A DNA stretch of 37,460 nucleotides, taken from Clostridia bacterium. Lineage in GTDB: Bacteria > Bacillota > Clostridia > Lachnospirales > Anaerotignaceae. A program made the position numbers and the translations under genes. The stretch spans positions 1 to 37,460 of the forward strand of contig JAQXNZ010000161.1 of NCBI GenBank assembly GCA_029098265.1, given 5' to 3'. How positions within the stretch are numbered: the first letter of the stretch is position 1; the number at the start of each line of letters is the position of its first letter. The notes beneath the pieces were generated by a model. It was not told where the DNA came from. It made no database searches and was given only the letters and a program-made list of their open reading frames with translations. Shown in pieces: positions 8,041 to 15,103 of this stretch.

Positions 8041-8069
8041 TTGAATTTGGCGCAAAAACAATATATCAT
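8041..8069 (+). promoter_or_regulatory. Promoter for dprA-topA
   Basis: TTGAAT (8041-8046), a 17-base spacer and TATCAT (8064-8069), about 45 bases before the dprA start. It has the same -10 variant as the divergent promoter. Confidence 0.7.
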
Positions 8070-8113
8070 ACCAGTAGTGTGCAAAACGGTTTGATATCCT
8101 TAGGGTGATGAAA

Positions 8114-9211
8114 TTGGATGATGAAATGTATATAATGTGGCTCAGCCGCATAAAAGGTATAAACAGCAGTAAGCTTGACAGTCTTATGGAATATTTCGGT
8201 TCGGCTGAAGCTGTGTACAGAGCATCTGGCAGAGAACTGCAGGACGTTGTTTCCGAAAGGTCGGCGACTGAAATTGTCAGAGCTTCGTCCGACGGAAGTC
8301 TGGAAAAGTATGTATGGGAGCTTGAAAGAGCCGATGCCGCATTTATATCAAAGTACAATGAAAACTTTCCCGAGGGACTTAAAAATATTGACGACATACC
8401 GAAGGGCATATATTATAGGGGAAGGCTTCCGCAAAGGGAAAGCAGGCTGGTGTCAATGGTAGGCTCCAGATGCTGTACGTCCTACGGAAAGCAGGCGGCG
8501 CTGTATCTTGCCGGAGAGCTGGCGGAAAACGGCGTCGAGATAGTAAGCGGCATGGCGGCGGGGATAGATTCCCATTCCCACGAAGGTGCGCTTAAGCATA
8601 ACGGCATAACCCATGCGGTATTCGGAACGGCAATAGACCGATGCTATCCTGCCGACAACAGGGAGCTTATGGAAAGCATACTTGAAAGGGACGGCTGTGT
8701 AATATCCGAGTACGGACCGTCGGAAACGACCTATGCATCCGATTTTGTCAGAAGGAACCGCATTATTGCGGGACTTTCCGAGGCGCTGGTTGTTGTTGAG
8801 GCCGAAAGAAAAAGCGGAACCTTTTCAACACTGGAGGCGGCACTGAAATACGGAAGAAGCGTATTTGCCGTACCGGGAAGTATTTTGAGCAAATACAGCG
8901 AGGGCACTAATCTTCTCATTAAGGAGGGCTGTCCGCCGGTAACGGAGGCAGACGACATACTTAATGAGCTTGGAATAAATAATAAAAAAACTGTTAAGAG
9001 TAAAAGGGCTGACATGCCGGAGCGGCTTGAAGGGGTAAGCGAAAACGGCAGAAGCATTATAAAATGTCTCGAAAGGGAGCCGATGGACTTTGAAAGTCTG
9101 GCGGCGGCAACGGGAATACAGGAGAGCAGGCTCAGAGCAGAGCTGACGCTTCTGGAAATAAGAAAGCTTGTGGAAAAGCTTCCCGGACAGAGATATATAC
9201 TTGTATTGTAG
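8114..9211 (+). CDS. dprA: DNA-processing protein DprA
   Basis: DprA (Smf) binds incoming single-stranded DNA and loads RecA during transformation; it is also kept in many non-transformable Firmicutes. The 365-residue protein has an N-terminal helix-hairpin-helix-like region (WLSRIKGINSSKL), the central Rossmann DprA domain with VGSRCCTSYGKQAA, SGMAAGIDSHSHEGAL, FGTAIDRCYPADN and RRNRIIAGLSEALVVVEA, and a C-terminal winged-helix-like domain of about 65 residues. I prefer the TTG at 8114 (MDDEMYIMWL), which sits about five bases after GGTGA; a GTG at 8105 and ATGs at 8108 and 8126 are alternatives. topA starts 11 bases after the stop, so the two are co-transcribed. Confidence 0.95.
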   Translation: MDDEMYIMWLSRIKGINSSKLDSLMEYFGSAEAVYRASGRELQDVVSERSATEIVRASSDGSLEKYVWELERADAAFISKYNENFPEGLKNIDDIPKGIYYRGRLPQRESRLVSMVGSRCCTSYGKQAALYLAGELAENGVEIVSGMAAGIDSHSHEGALKHNGITHAVFGTAIDRCYPADNRELMESILERDGCVISEYGPSETTYASDFVRRNRIIAGLSEALVVVEAERKSGTFSTLEAALKYGRSVFAVPGSILSKYSEGTNLLIKEGCPPVTEADDILNELGINNKKTVKSKRADMPERLEGVSENGRSIIKCLEREPMDFESLAAATGIQESRLRAELTLLEIRKLVEKLPGQRYILVL

Positions 9212-9222
9212 GAGGTACACAA

Positions 9223-11427
9223 TTGGCTAGAACTGCAAGCGCAGCTGCGGAGAAAGAGACTACAGCGAAGGACAATAAATTAAAAAAGACCGCTGCTAAG
9301 AAATCTGCGGCAAAAAAGACGGCTAAAACGGCTAAGAAGCCTAAAAAGTCAAAGAAAAATCTTGTTATAGTGGAGTCGCCTGCCAAGGCAAGCACCATAA
9401 CAAAGTTTTTGGGAAAGAATTATACGGTAATGGCTTCAATGGGACATGTAAGAGACCTGCCCAAAAGCCAACTTGGAATAGATATTGAAAACGATTACGA
9501 ACCTAAATATATAACAATAAGAGGAAAGGGCGAGCTTTTAAGCGCCCTTAGAAAAGAAGCGAAGAACGCCGACCATATATATCTGGCAACCGACCCTGAC
9601 CGTGAGGGAGAGGCCATAAGCTGGCACCTTATGTCGGCACTGGGTCTTGATGAGGAAAAGACAGACAGAATAACATTCAATGAGATAACAAAGGACGCCG
9701 TTGAAAAGTCTATAAAGAATGCCAGAGGCATTGATATGGATTTGGTAAACGCCCAGCAGGCAAGACGTGTGTTAGACAGACTTGTGGGCTATCCCGTCAG
9801 CCATCTGCTCTGGCAGAAGGTAAAGGGCAGACTGAGCGCAGGACGTGTGCAGTCTGTGGCTCTTAAAATAATATGCGACCGTGAGGAAGAAATAAGGACA
9901 TTTATTCCCGATGAATATTGGTCAATTAGTGCCTTTGTTGAGGATGCGGCAGGCAATGGCTTTGAAGCAAAGCTGTACGGCACAAACGAGGCGAAGGCAG
10001 AGCTTAAGAATAAAGCCGATGCCGACAAGGTGCTTTCAGCTGTTGAGGGAAAAGACTTTGTTGTTAAAGAGATAAAAAGAAGCGAGAAGATAAGAAAACC
10101 TTATCCTCCGTTTACTACAAGTACGCTCCAGCAGGAGGCCAGCAAATACCTTAACTTTACCGCTCAGAAAACAATGATGCTTGCCCAACAGCTTTATGAG
10201 GGTGTAGAGATAGCCGGAGAGGGCACTGTCGGTCTTGTATCCTATATCAGGACGGACTCTGTGCGTATATCCGATGAGGCCTACGGACAGGTAACGGAGT
10301 ATATTAAAAACAACATCGGCGAAAAATATCTTCCCGAGGAAAGAAATATATATAAGACCAAAAAGAATGCCCAGGACGCCCACGAGGCCATAAGACCTAC
10401 CTATACGGAAAGGACACCCGAAAGCCTTAAGGCTTCCCTGTCAAACGACCAGTTTAAGCTTTACAGGCTTATATGGGAAAGATTTGTATCCAGCCAGATG
10501 GCACCGGCACTTTATGAGACAATGGCTGTGTCCATAGAGGCGGGCGGATATGTGTTCAAGATAAATACTTCCGCCATTAAGTTCAAGGGCTTCCTTGAGG
10601 TATACAATAGAGTAGAGGAAACGGAGAACATTGCAAAGTTCCCGAAAATATCCGAAAACTGTGCGCTTAAGCTTGACAGAATAGTTCCCGAACAGCATTT
10701 CACACAGCCTCCGGCAAGATATACCGACGCATCGCTTATCAAGACCCTTGAGGAACTGGGCATAGGACGTCCCAGCACATACGCACCGATACTTGCCACA
10801 ATTATAACAAGAAATTATGTGGCAAAGGAGAAAAAGGCCATATTCCCGACGGAGCTCGGTGAGATAGTCAATGATATAATGAAGGAATATTTCCCCGAAA
10901 TAGTCAATATCGGCTTTACGGCGGAAATGGAGAACGAGCTTGACAAGATAGAAGTCGGCTCGGAGGAATGGAAAAAGCCCATAAGGGAGTTCTACCCCAT
11001 GTTCAGCGATCAGCTGGACAATGCTATGGAAAAGCTTGAAAAGGTTGAAATAAAGGACGAGGAAACCGATGTTGTCTGCGAGAAGTGCGGCAGACACATG
11101 GTCATAAAAATAGGCAGATACGGAAAGTTCCTGGCCTGCCCCGGCTATCCCGAATGCAACAATGCCAAACCCTACTATGAGCCTGCCGGCGTTCAGTGTC
11201 CCAAGTGCGGAGGAAATATCCTTAAAAAGAAATCCAAAAAGGGAAGAATGTTTTACGGCTGTGAGCATAATCCCGACTGTGACTTTGTTTCATGGGATAA
11301 GCCTGCAAAGGAAAAATGCCCCGTATGCGGCTCCTACATGGTGGAAAAAGGCCATGATCCCGTTAAGCTTGTATGCTCCGACCCTAAGTGCGGACATATA
11401 GAGGAAAAGAAGGAAGAGCCGGAATAA
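9223..11427 (+). CDS. topA: DNA topoisomerase I
   Basis: Type IA topoisomerase that relaxes negative supercoils behind RNA polymerase. The 734-residue protein starts at a TTG behind AGGAGGT. The TOPRIM domain begins near residue 47 (LVIVESPAKASTITKFLG) with the metal-binding DPDREGEAISWH, and the catalytic tyrosine is in SYIRTDS near residue 341. Three zinc-ribbon modules follow at the C-terminus (CEKCGRH..CPGYPEC, CPKCGGN..CEHNPDC, CPVCGSY..CSDPKCG). The odd feature is an N-terminal extension of about 45 residues made almost only of Lys, Ala and Thr, reminiscent of histone H1-like tails; most clostridial TopA proteins start nearly at the TOPRIM motif. The operon with dprA matches the conserved dprA-topA order of Firmicutes. 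Confidence 0.96.
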   Translation: MARTASAAAEKETTAKDNKLKKTAAKKSAAKKTAKTAKKPKKSKKNLVIVESPAKASTITKFLGKNYTVMASMGHVRDLPKSQLGIDIENDYEPKYITIRGKGELLSALRKEAKNADHIYLATDPDREGEAISWHLMSALGLDEEKTDRITFNEITKDAVEKSIKNARGIDMDLVNAQQARRVLDRLVGYPVSHLLWQKVKGRLSAGRVQSVALKIICDREEEIRTFIPDEYWSISAFVEDAAGNGFEAKLYGTNEAKAELKNKADADKVLSAVEGKDFVVKEIKRSEKIRKPYPPFTTSTLQQEASKYLNFTAQKTMMLAQQLYEGVEIAGEGTVGLVSYIRTDSVRISDEAYGQVTEYIKNNIGEKYLPEERNIYKTKKNAQDAHEAIRPTYTERTPESLKASLSNDQFKLYRLIWERFVSSQMAPALYETMAVSIEAGGYVFKINTSAIKFKGFLEVYNRVEETENIAKFPKISENCALKLDRIVPEQHFTQPPARYTDASLIKTLEELGIGRPSTYAPILATIITRNYVAKEKKAIFPTELGEIVNDIMKEYFPEIVNIGFTAEMENELDKIEVGSEEWKKPIREFYPMFSDQLDNAMEKLEKVEIKDEETDVVCEKCGRHMVIKIGRYGKFLACPGYPECNNAKPYYEPAGVQCPKCGGNILKKKSKKGRMFYGCEHNPDCDFVSWDKPAKEKCPVCGSYMVEKGHDPVKLVCSDPKCGHIEEKKEEPE

Positions 11428-11461
11428 TAAATTCGGACAATACTGAATAAAGAAGTTAATG

Positions 11462-11500
11462 AAAGCGGCTTTTGACAGTTATGACAGAAGCCGCTTTAAG
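11462..11500. terminator. Hairpin after topA
   Basis: AAAGCGGCTT (11462-11471) pairs perfectly with AAGCCGCTTT (11488-11497) over a 16-base loop. The arms supply only three terminal T, so it is a modest intrinsic terminator that could work in both directions. Confidence 0.6.
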
Positions 11501-11557
11501 CTTAAGAATGTGCGATTGACAAAGCGGTAAATCATAATTTGCGGATGTAATACGGAA

Positions 11558-11743
11558 ATGAAAAAGTATGAATATGTTCCGGTACATATCGGAAAGTTTT
11601 GCGGAGCAAAATCAGAGGAGCATAGGAAGATAATTGATGATTATGCAAAAAAGGGCTATCGTTATGTGGGATATATTCCGACTGTTATGACCGACTACGG
11701 AAAAATCAAGGATATGGACTTGATTTTTGAGCTGGATATATAA
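11558..11743 (+). CDS. Small DUF4177-like protein
   Basis: A 61-residue protein (KKYEYVPVHIGKF at the start, then DDYAKKGYRYVGYIP and a final LIFELDI). The pattern of an early YEYVPV strand, a helix, GYRYVGYIP and a last hydrophobic strand is that of the DUF4177 family, small one-domain proteins of unknown function. The ribosome site is weak (ACGGAA), and I found no convincing promoter, so it may be weakly expressed or read through from topA. The coding call rests on this family resemblance and on clean spacing between the topA hairpin and the rpsB promoter. Confidence 0.75.
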   Translation: MKKYEYVPVHIGKFCGAKSEEHRKIIDDYAKKGYRYVGYIPTVMTDYGKIKDMDLIFELDI

Positions 11744-11854
11744 ATTTTATCTGCGGGATAACATAGCCTGAGATAATAATAGCCTGCTTGGACTTAAAAT
11801 CTTTACAATTGCCCGTTTTATCGGCTTTTTTTAATAAAAAATTAAAAATAATTG

Positions 11855-11883
11855 TTGTATTCAGCGGCATTTGGTGATATAAT
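11855..11883 (+). promoter_or_regulatory. Promoter for rpsB-tsf
   Basis: TTGTAT (11855-11860), a 17-base spacer and TATAAT (11878-11883). Transcription should start near 11890, leaving a leader of about 100 bases ahead of rpsB. Confidence 0.8.
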
Positions 11884-11889
11884 ATCTGC

Positions 11890-11990
11890 CGTAACTGATT
11901 AAAACACACGCATCTGACTCGGCCGAAGGGTGCTCCTGCTCGGAGTCTGGCGGCTTGGATGATGCGGAGGAAAAACCTAGGAGGTAAATT
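11890..11990 (+). promoter_or_regulatory. Structured 5' leader of rpsB, candidate S2 autoregulatory RNA
   Basis: The leader folds around a closing helix CGCATC (11909-11914) with GATGCG (11961-11966), an inner helix GGCCG (11921-11925) with CGGCT (11951-11955), and a hairpin CTCC (11933-11936) with GGAG (11942-11945). A competing pairing GACTC/GAGTC is also possible. The Shine-Dalgarno AGGAGGT follows just downstream. S2 autoregulates rpsB-tsf through its leader in gamma-proteobacteria; whether this fold does the same is inference. Confidence 0.55.
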
Positions 11991-12722
11991 ATGAGCGTTA
12001 TTTCAATGAAACAGTTATTAGAAGCAGGTGTACATTTCGGACACCAGACAAGAAGATGGAACCCTAAAATGGCTCCTTATATTTTTGCTGAAAGAAACGG
12101 CATCTATATAATCGATCTTCAGAAGACAGTTAAGAAAGTTGACGAAGCTTATGCTGCAGTATCAAACTTCATCAGCGAGGGCGGCGAAATCCTTTTCGTA
12201 GGAACAAAGAAGCAGGCTCAGGAATCAATCAAGGAAGAAGCAGAAAGATGCGGTATGTACTATGTTAACGAAAGATGGCTCGGCGGTATGCTCACCAACT
12301 TCAAGACAATCCGTACAAGAATCGCAAGACTTAAAGAGCTTGAAAAGATGCAGGAGGACGGCACATTCGACATCCTTCCCAAGAAGGAAGTTGCTATTCT
12401 TCTTCACGAGAAAGAAAAGCTTGACAAGAACCTCGGCGGTATCAAGGATATGACAAGAATCCCCGATGTTATGTTCGTTGTTGACCCCAGAAAAGAAAAG
12501 ATCGCTATCCAGGAAGCACATATCCTCGGAATCCCCGTTGTTGCTATCGTTGATACAAACTGCGACCCCGAAGATGTTGATTATGTAATCCCCGGAAATG
12601 ACGACGCTATCCGTGCCGTAAAACTTATCGCTTCAAAGATTGCCGATGCAGTTATCGAGGCTAAGCAGGGCGAACAGCAGGCTGCAGAGGAAAGCACAGA
12701 GGCTGTTGAAGAGGCTGAATAA
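11991..12722 (+). CDS. rpsB: 30S ribosomal protein S2
   Basis: Small-subunit protein S2 of 243 residues, bound at the head-body junction of the 30S particle. The N-terminus [27 protein letters not shown], given in part as [19 protein letters not shown], and the motifs [21 protein letters not shown] and [14 protein letters not shown] are diagnostic. The C-terminus carries the usual acidic, Ala/Glu-rich tail. It is the first gene of the universally conserved rpsB-tsf operon, 26 bases ahead of tsf, with a strong AGGAGGT. Codon choice differs from its neighbours: ATC and CTT replace the ATA common elsewhere, as expected for a very highly expressed gene. Confidence 0.98.
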   Translation: MSVISMKQLLEAGVHFGHQTRRWNPKMAPYIFAERNGIYIIDLQKTVKKVDEAYAAVSNFISEGGEILFVGTKKQAQESIKEEAERCGMYYVNERWLGGMLTNFKTIRTRIARLKELEKMQEDGTFDILPKKEVAILLHEKEKLDKNLGGIKDMTRIPDVMFVVDPRKEKIAIQEAHILGIPVVAIVDTNCDPEDVDYVIPGNDDAIRAVKLIASKIADAVIEAKQGEQQAAEESTEAVEEAE

Positions 12723-12748
12723 TCAATTAATATACGGAGGTATTCAAA

Positions 12749-13684
12749 ATGGCAATTACAGCTAGCATGGTAAAAGAACTCAGAGAAATGACAGGCGTTG
12801 GTATGCTTGACTGCAAAAAGGCACTTGCAGAGACCGACGGCGATATGGATAAAGCAGTTGAATATTTAAGAGAAAAAGGTCTTGCCGCTTCTGAAAAGAA
12901 AGCAGGACGTATTGCTTCAGAGGGTGTTTGCCTTTCATACCTTGCAGAGGACAAGAGCGTAGGCGTAATCGTAGAGGTAAACTCAGAAACAGACTTCGTT
13001 GCAAAGAACCCCGTATTCAGAGAATATGTTCTTCAGGTTGCTGAGCACATCGCAGGCTCACAGGCTGCCGATGTAGAAGCTCTCCTTGCAGAGCCTTGGA
13101 AGTTCGATACAGCACTTACAGTTGCAGAGGCACTCAGCAGCAAGGTTGCAGTTATCGGCGAAAACCTTAAAATCAGAAGATTTGAGAAATACATCAAGGA
13201 AGGCGCAGGAACAATCGTTTCTTACATCCACGGCGGCGGAAGAATCGGCGTTATGCTTGAGTTAGCTTGCGACAACGCAAACGAAGCAGTTGAGGAAATG
13301 GGCAAGAACATTGCTATGCAGATTGCAGCTCTTAACCCTAAATTCATCGCTGTTGAGAACGTTCCCGCAGAGTTCATCGCTAAGGAAAGAGAAATCCTTA
13401 CACAGCAGGCTATGAACGATGAAAAGAACGCTAAGAAGCCCGCTAACATCATCGAGAAGATGATCGAGGGAAGACTTAACAAGGAAATGAAGGAATTCTG
13501 CCTTGTTGAACAGCCCTATGTAAAAGACGGCGACTTAACAGTTAAGAAGTATATCGAGTCTGTTGCCAAAGAAGTAGGCGCACCTATCTCTATTAAGAGA
13601 ATGGTACGTTTCGAAACAGGCGAGGGTCTTGAGAAGAAGGAAGAAAACTTCGCTGAGGAAGTTGCAAAAGCAGCAGGTAAATAA
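12749..13684 (+). CDS. tsf: Translation elongation factor Ts
   Basis: EF-Ts, the guanine-nucleotide exchange factor for EF-Tu. The 311-residue protein begins with a UBA-like domain (VKELREMTGVGMLDCKKAL) and then has the core signature SETDFVAKNPVF, followed by two dimerisation subdomains including VSYIHGGGRIGVMLEL. The length is near that of full-length bacterial EF-Ts. Good CGGAGG ribosome site. It shares the optimised codon use of rpsB. A canonical terminator follows directly, and immediately after that begins the hairpin repeat element described separately. Confidence 0.98.
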   Translation: MAITASMVKELREMTGVGMLDCKKALAETDGDMDKAVEYLREKGLAASEKKAGRIASEGVCLSYLAEDKSVGVIVEVNSETDFVAKNPVFREYVLQVAEHIAGSQAADVEALLAEPWKFDTALTVAEALSSKVAVIGENLKIRRFEKYIKEGAGTIVSYIHGGGRIGVMLELACDNANEAVEEMGKNIAMQIAALNPKFIAVENVPAEFIAKEREILTQQAMNDEKNAKKPANIIEKMIEGRLNKEMKEFCLVEQPYVKDGDLTVKKYIESVAKEVGAPISIKRMVRFETGEGLEKKEENFAEEVAKAAGK

Positions 13685-13698
13685 TTATAAAAACATGA

Positions 13699-13727
13699 AT
13701 GCCGGAACTTTGTTCCGGCATTTTTTT
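13699..13727 (+). terminator. Rho-independent terminator of rpsB-tsf
   Basis: ATGCCGGAAC (13699-13708) pairs perfectly with GTTCCGGCAT (13712-13721) around TTT, followed by seven T in total. The T-tract ends exactly where repeat copy A begins. A decayed second copy of the same sequence lies at 14021-14049, on the far side of the element. Confidence 0.93.
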
Positions 13728-14020
13728 AGTGTCGACAAAGTCGACACTAAGTCGAAAACCTGTTTTCGACTTGATGTATTAAGGTATGAAGTCTGGCAGG
13801 TTCTCAAATTCCCTGCGGGAACGCCTACGGCGCCGCGACTTTCACGCGGTTTGCACATTACACTGCGCACGGCTTGTGTCTTAGGACTTCTCCACGGCAG
13901 AAGTGAATTCTGCCGTGGTTTAAAGCCTCAGAAAACCTTCCCGGTTTTCCGAACCTTTCCCGGTTATTGTAGCTGATACCGGATAATATAAAATAATTAG
14001 TTGAGTTTATCTACAGTCTG
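13728..14020 (+). repeat. Hairpin-cluster repeat element, copy A
   Basis: A non-coding element of 293 bases between tsf and the lipid kinase gene, matching copy B (26208-26439) over its whole length. In order: hairpin H1 (AGTGTCGAC 13728-13736 with GTCGACACT 13740-13748), H2 (AAGTCGAAAAC 13749-13759 with GTTTTCGACTT 13762-13772), H3 (GAAGTC 13788-13793 with GACTTC 13885-13890), H4 (CCACGGCAGAA 13892-13902 with TTCTGCCGTGG 13908-13918), two small hairpins of the AAAACC/GGTTTT and AACC/GGTT kind, and a tail ending CTACAGTCTG. The H3 loop carries an insertion of about 65 bases absent from copy B. The rest of the 497-base intergenic gap (14050-14181) shows only a poorly defined promoter region before the lipid kinase gene. 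Confidence 0.9.
13795..13859 (+). repeat. Extra hairpin module inserted in H3 of copy A
   Basis: About 65 bases absent from copy B. It is built of three mini-hairpins: TTCCC-TGC-GGGAA, CGCC-TAC-GGCG and CCGCG-ACTTTCA-CGCGG. It is more GC-rich than the surrounding DNA. The exact borders may shift by a few bases. Confidence 0.7.
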
Positions 14021-14049
14021 GAATGTTGAAACTATGTTTTGCATTATTT
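14021..14049 (+). repeat. Decayed duplicate of the tsf terminator flanking copy A
   Basis: Starting immediately after CTACAGTCTG, this stretch aligns with 13697-13727 at about 22 of 31 positions with one gap. Six of the eight substitutions read as C to T or G to A relative to the intact terminator. The stem no longer pairs well. It occupies the same position relative to the element as the near-perfect duplicate at copy B. Confidence 0.55.
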
Positions 14050-14181
14050 GCATATGTATTTCAGCATTAAAGATACGCAGAATACGGCGGAATAAATGAA
14101 ACGGTGCAGTAAGCTTTTATTTTGTCGTATAATGTGATAAAATGCTGTCTGTAGGCATTAATATACTATTGGGGTATTTCA

Positions 14182-15090
14182 ATGGAAAATTATTTTATTA
14201 TAAATCCTGCGGCAGGAAACAAAAGTGCGGAAAGCTTCATACCCGCCATAGAGGCGGCAGGTCAGAGCCATATACATATAACTACAGACAGTGGAGGAGC
14301 CGAAACCTTTGTCAGAAAGCTGGCGGAATCGGGCAGACCGTGCAGGTTTTATATTGTGGGTGGTGACGGCACTCTCAATGAAGCCGTAAACGGCGCATTT
14401 GGCTGTGATAATGTACAGATTGGGCTTATTCCTGCGGGAACAGGCAATGATTTTGTGCGGTGCTTCAAGAATAGGGACTGCTTCAAGAATATAGACGCAC
14501 AGCTTGCAGGAAAGACCATGCGCATAGATACGATAAAGGCCGTACTTGACGGAAAGAAGGAGACGCGCTTCGTAAACATGGCAAATGTCGGCTTTGACTG
14601 CAACGTGGTGATAAGCAAGAACGAAATGAAAAGAAGGTATTCAGCCGAGTCCTCGGCCTATTTCATAGGTGTTTTCCATGAGCTTGCAAAAAACTACGGT
14701 CAGAAGATCAGGGCGGAGTTTGACGATGGTTTTATATATGATGACTGTCAGCTGCTTTGCACCATAGCCAACGGAAGATACTGCGGAGGCGGCTTCTGTT
14801 CATCACCTGAGGCGGAGCTTTCCGACGGAATGATAGATGTATGCGTCATCAATAAGATAGGAAGACTGAAGCTTTTGTCCTTTTTCAAAAAATACCATGA
14901 CGGCACATACCTCGATGATCCAAAGGCGGATAATATATTCGTACACAGAAAAACAAAAAGGTTTGCCATAGAGCTTGAGGAAGAAAGCGGCATAAGCATT
15001 GACGGAGAGATATATTATTTCAAAAGGGCGGAGTTTGAGGCGGAAAGTAAGAAAATAGCCTTTATCGTTCCCGACGGAGCCGATATATGA
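14182..15090 (+). CDS. Diacylglycerol kinase-family lipid kinase (YegS/BmrU/DagK-like)
   Basis: A 302-residue lipid kinase of the DAGK catalytic family, which phosphorylates diacylglycerol or a related lipid at the inner face of the membrane. The N-terminus FIINPAAGNKSA, the nucleotide loop VGGDGTLNEAVNG (around residues 58-70) and PAGTGNDFVR are the family's diagnostic motifs, and the C-terminal domain contains SISIDGEIY-like GISIDGEIYY. DgkB-type phospholipid recycling, or production of a lipid second substrate, are both possible. The ribosome site is TGGGGT. The next gene begins 13 bases after the stop, suggesting co-transcription with an unrecognised protein. Confidence 0.92.
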   Translation: MENYFIINPAAGNKSAESFIPAIEAAGQSHIHITTDSGGAETFVRKLAESGRPCRFYIVGGDGTLNEAVNGAFGCDNVQIGLIPAGTGNDFVRCFKNRDCFKNIDAQLAGKTMRIDTIKAVLDGKKETRFVNMANVGFDCNVVISKNEMKRRYSAESSAYFIGVFHELAKNYGQKIRAEFDDGFIYDDCQLLCTIANGRYCGGGFCSSPEAELSDGMIDVCVINKIGRLKLLSFFKKYHDGTYLDDPKADNIFVHRKTKRFAIELEEESGISIDGEIYYFKRAEFEAESKKIAFIVPDGADI

Positions 15091-15103
15091 TTGGGGGATA
15101 TAT

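Noticed and set aside
10441-11268. Open frame of 275 codons on the minus strand, opposite topA
   Set aside because: It is a shadow of topA's codon pattern. The topA motifs on the other strand are unmistakable.
13629-13976. Open frame of 115 codons running from the end of tsf into repeat copy A
   Set aside because: It lies out of frame in tsf and then crosses the terminator and hairpins. It has no ribosome site, and the frame is not kept in copy B.
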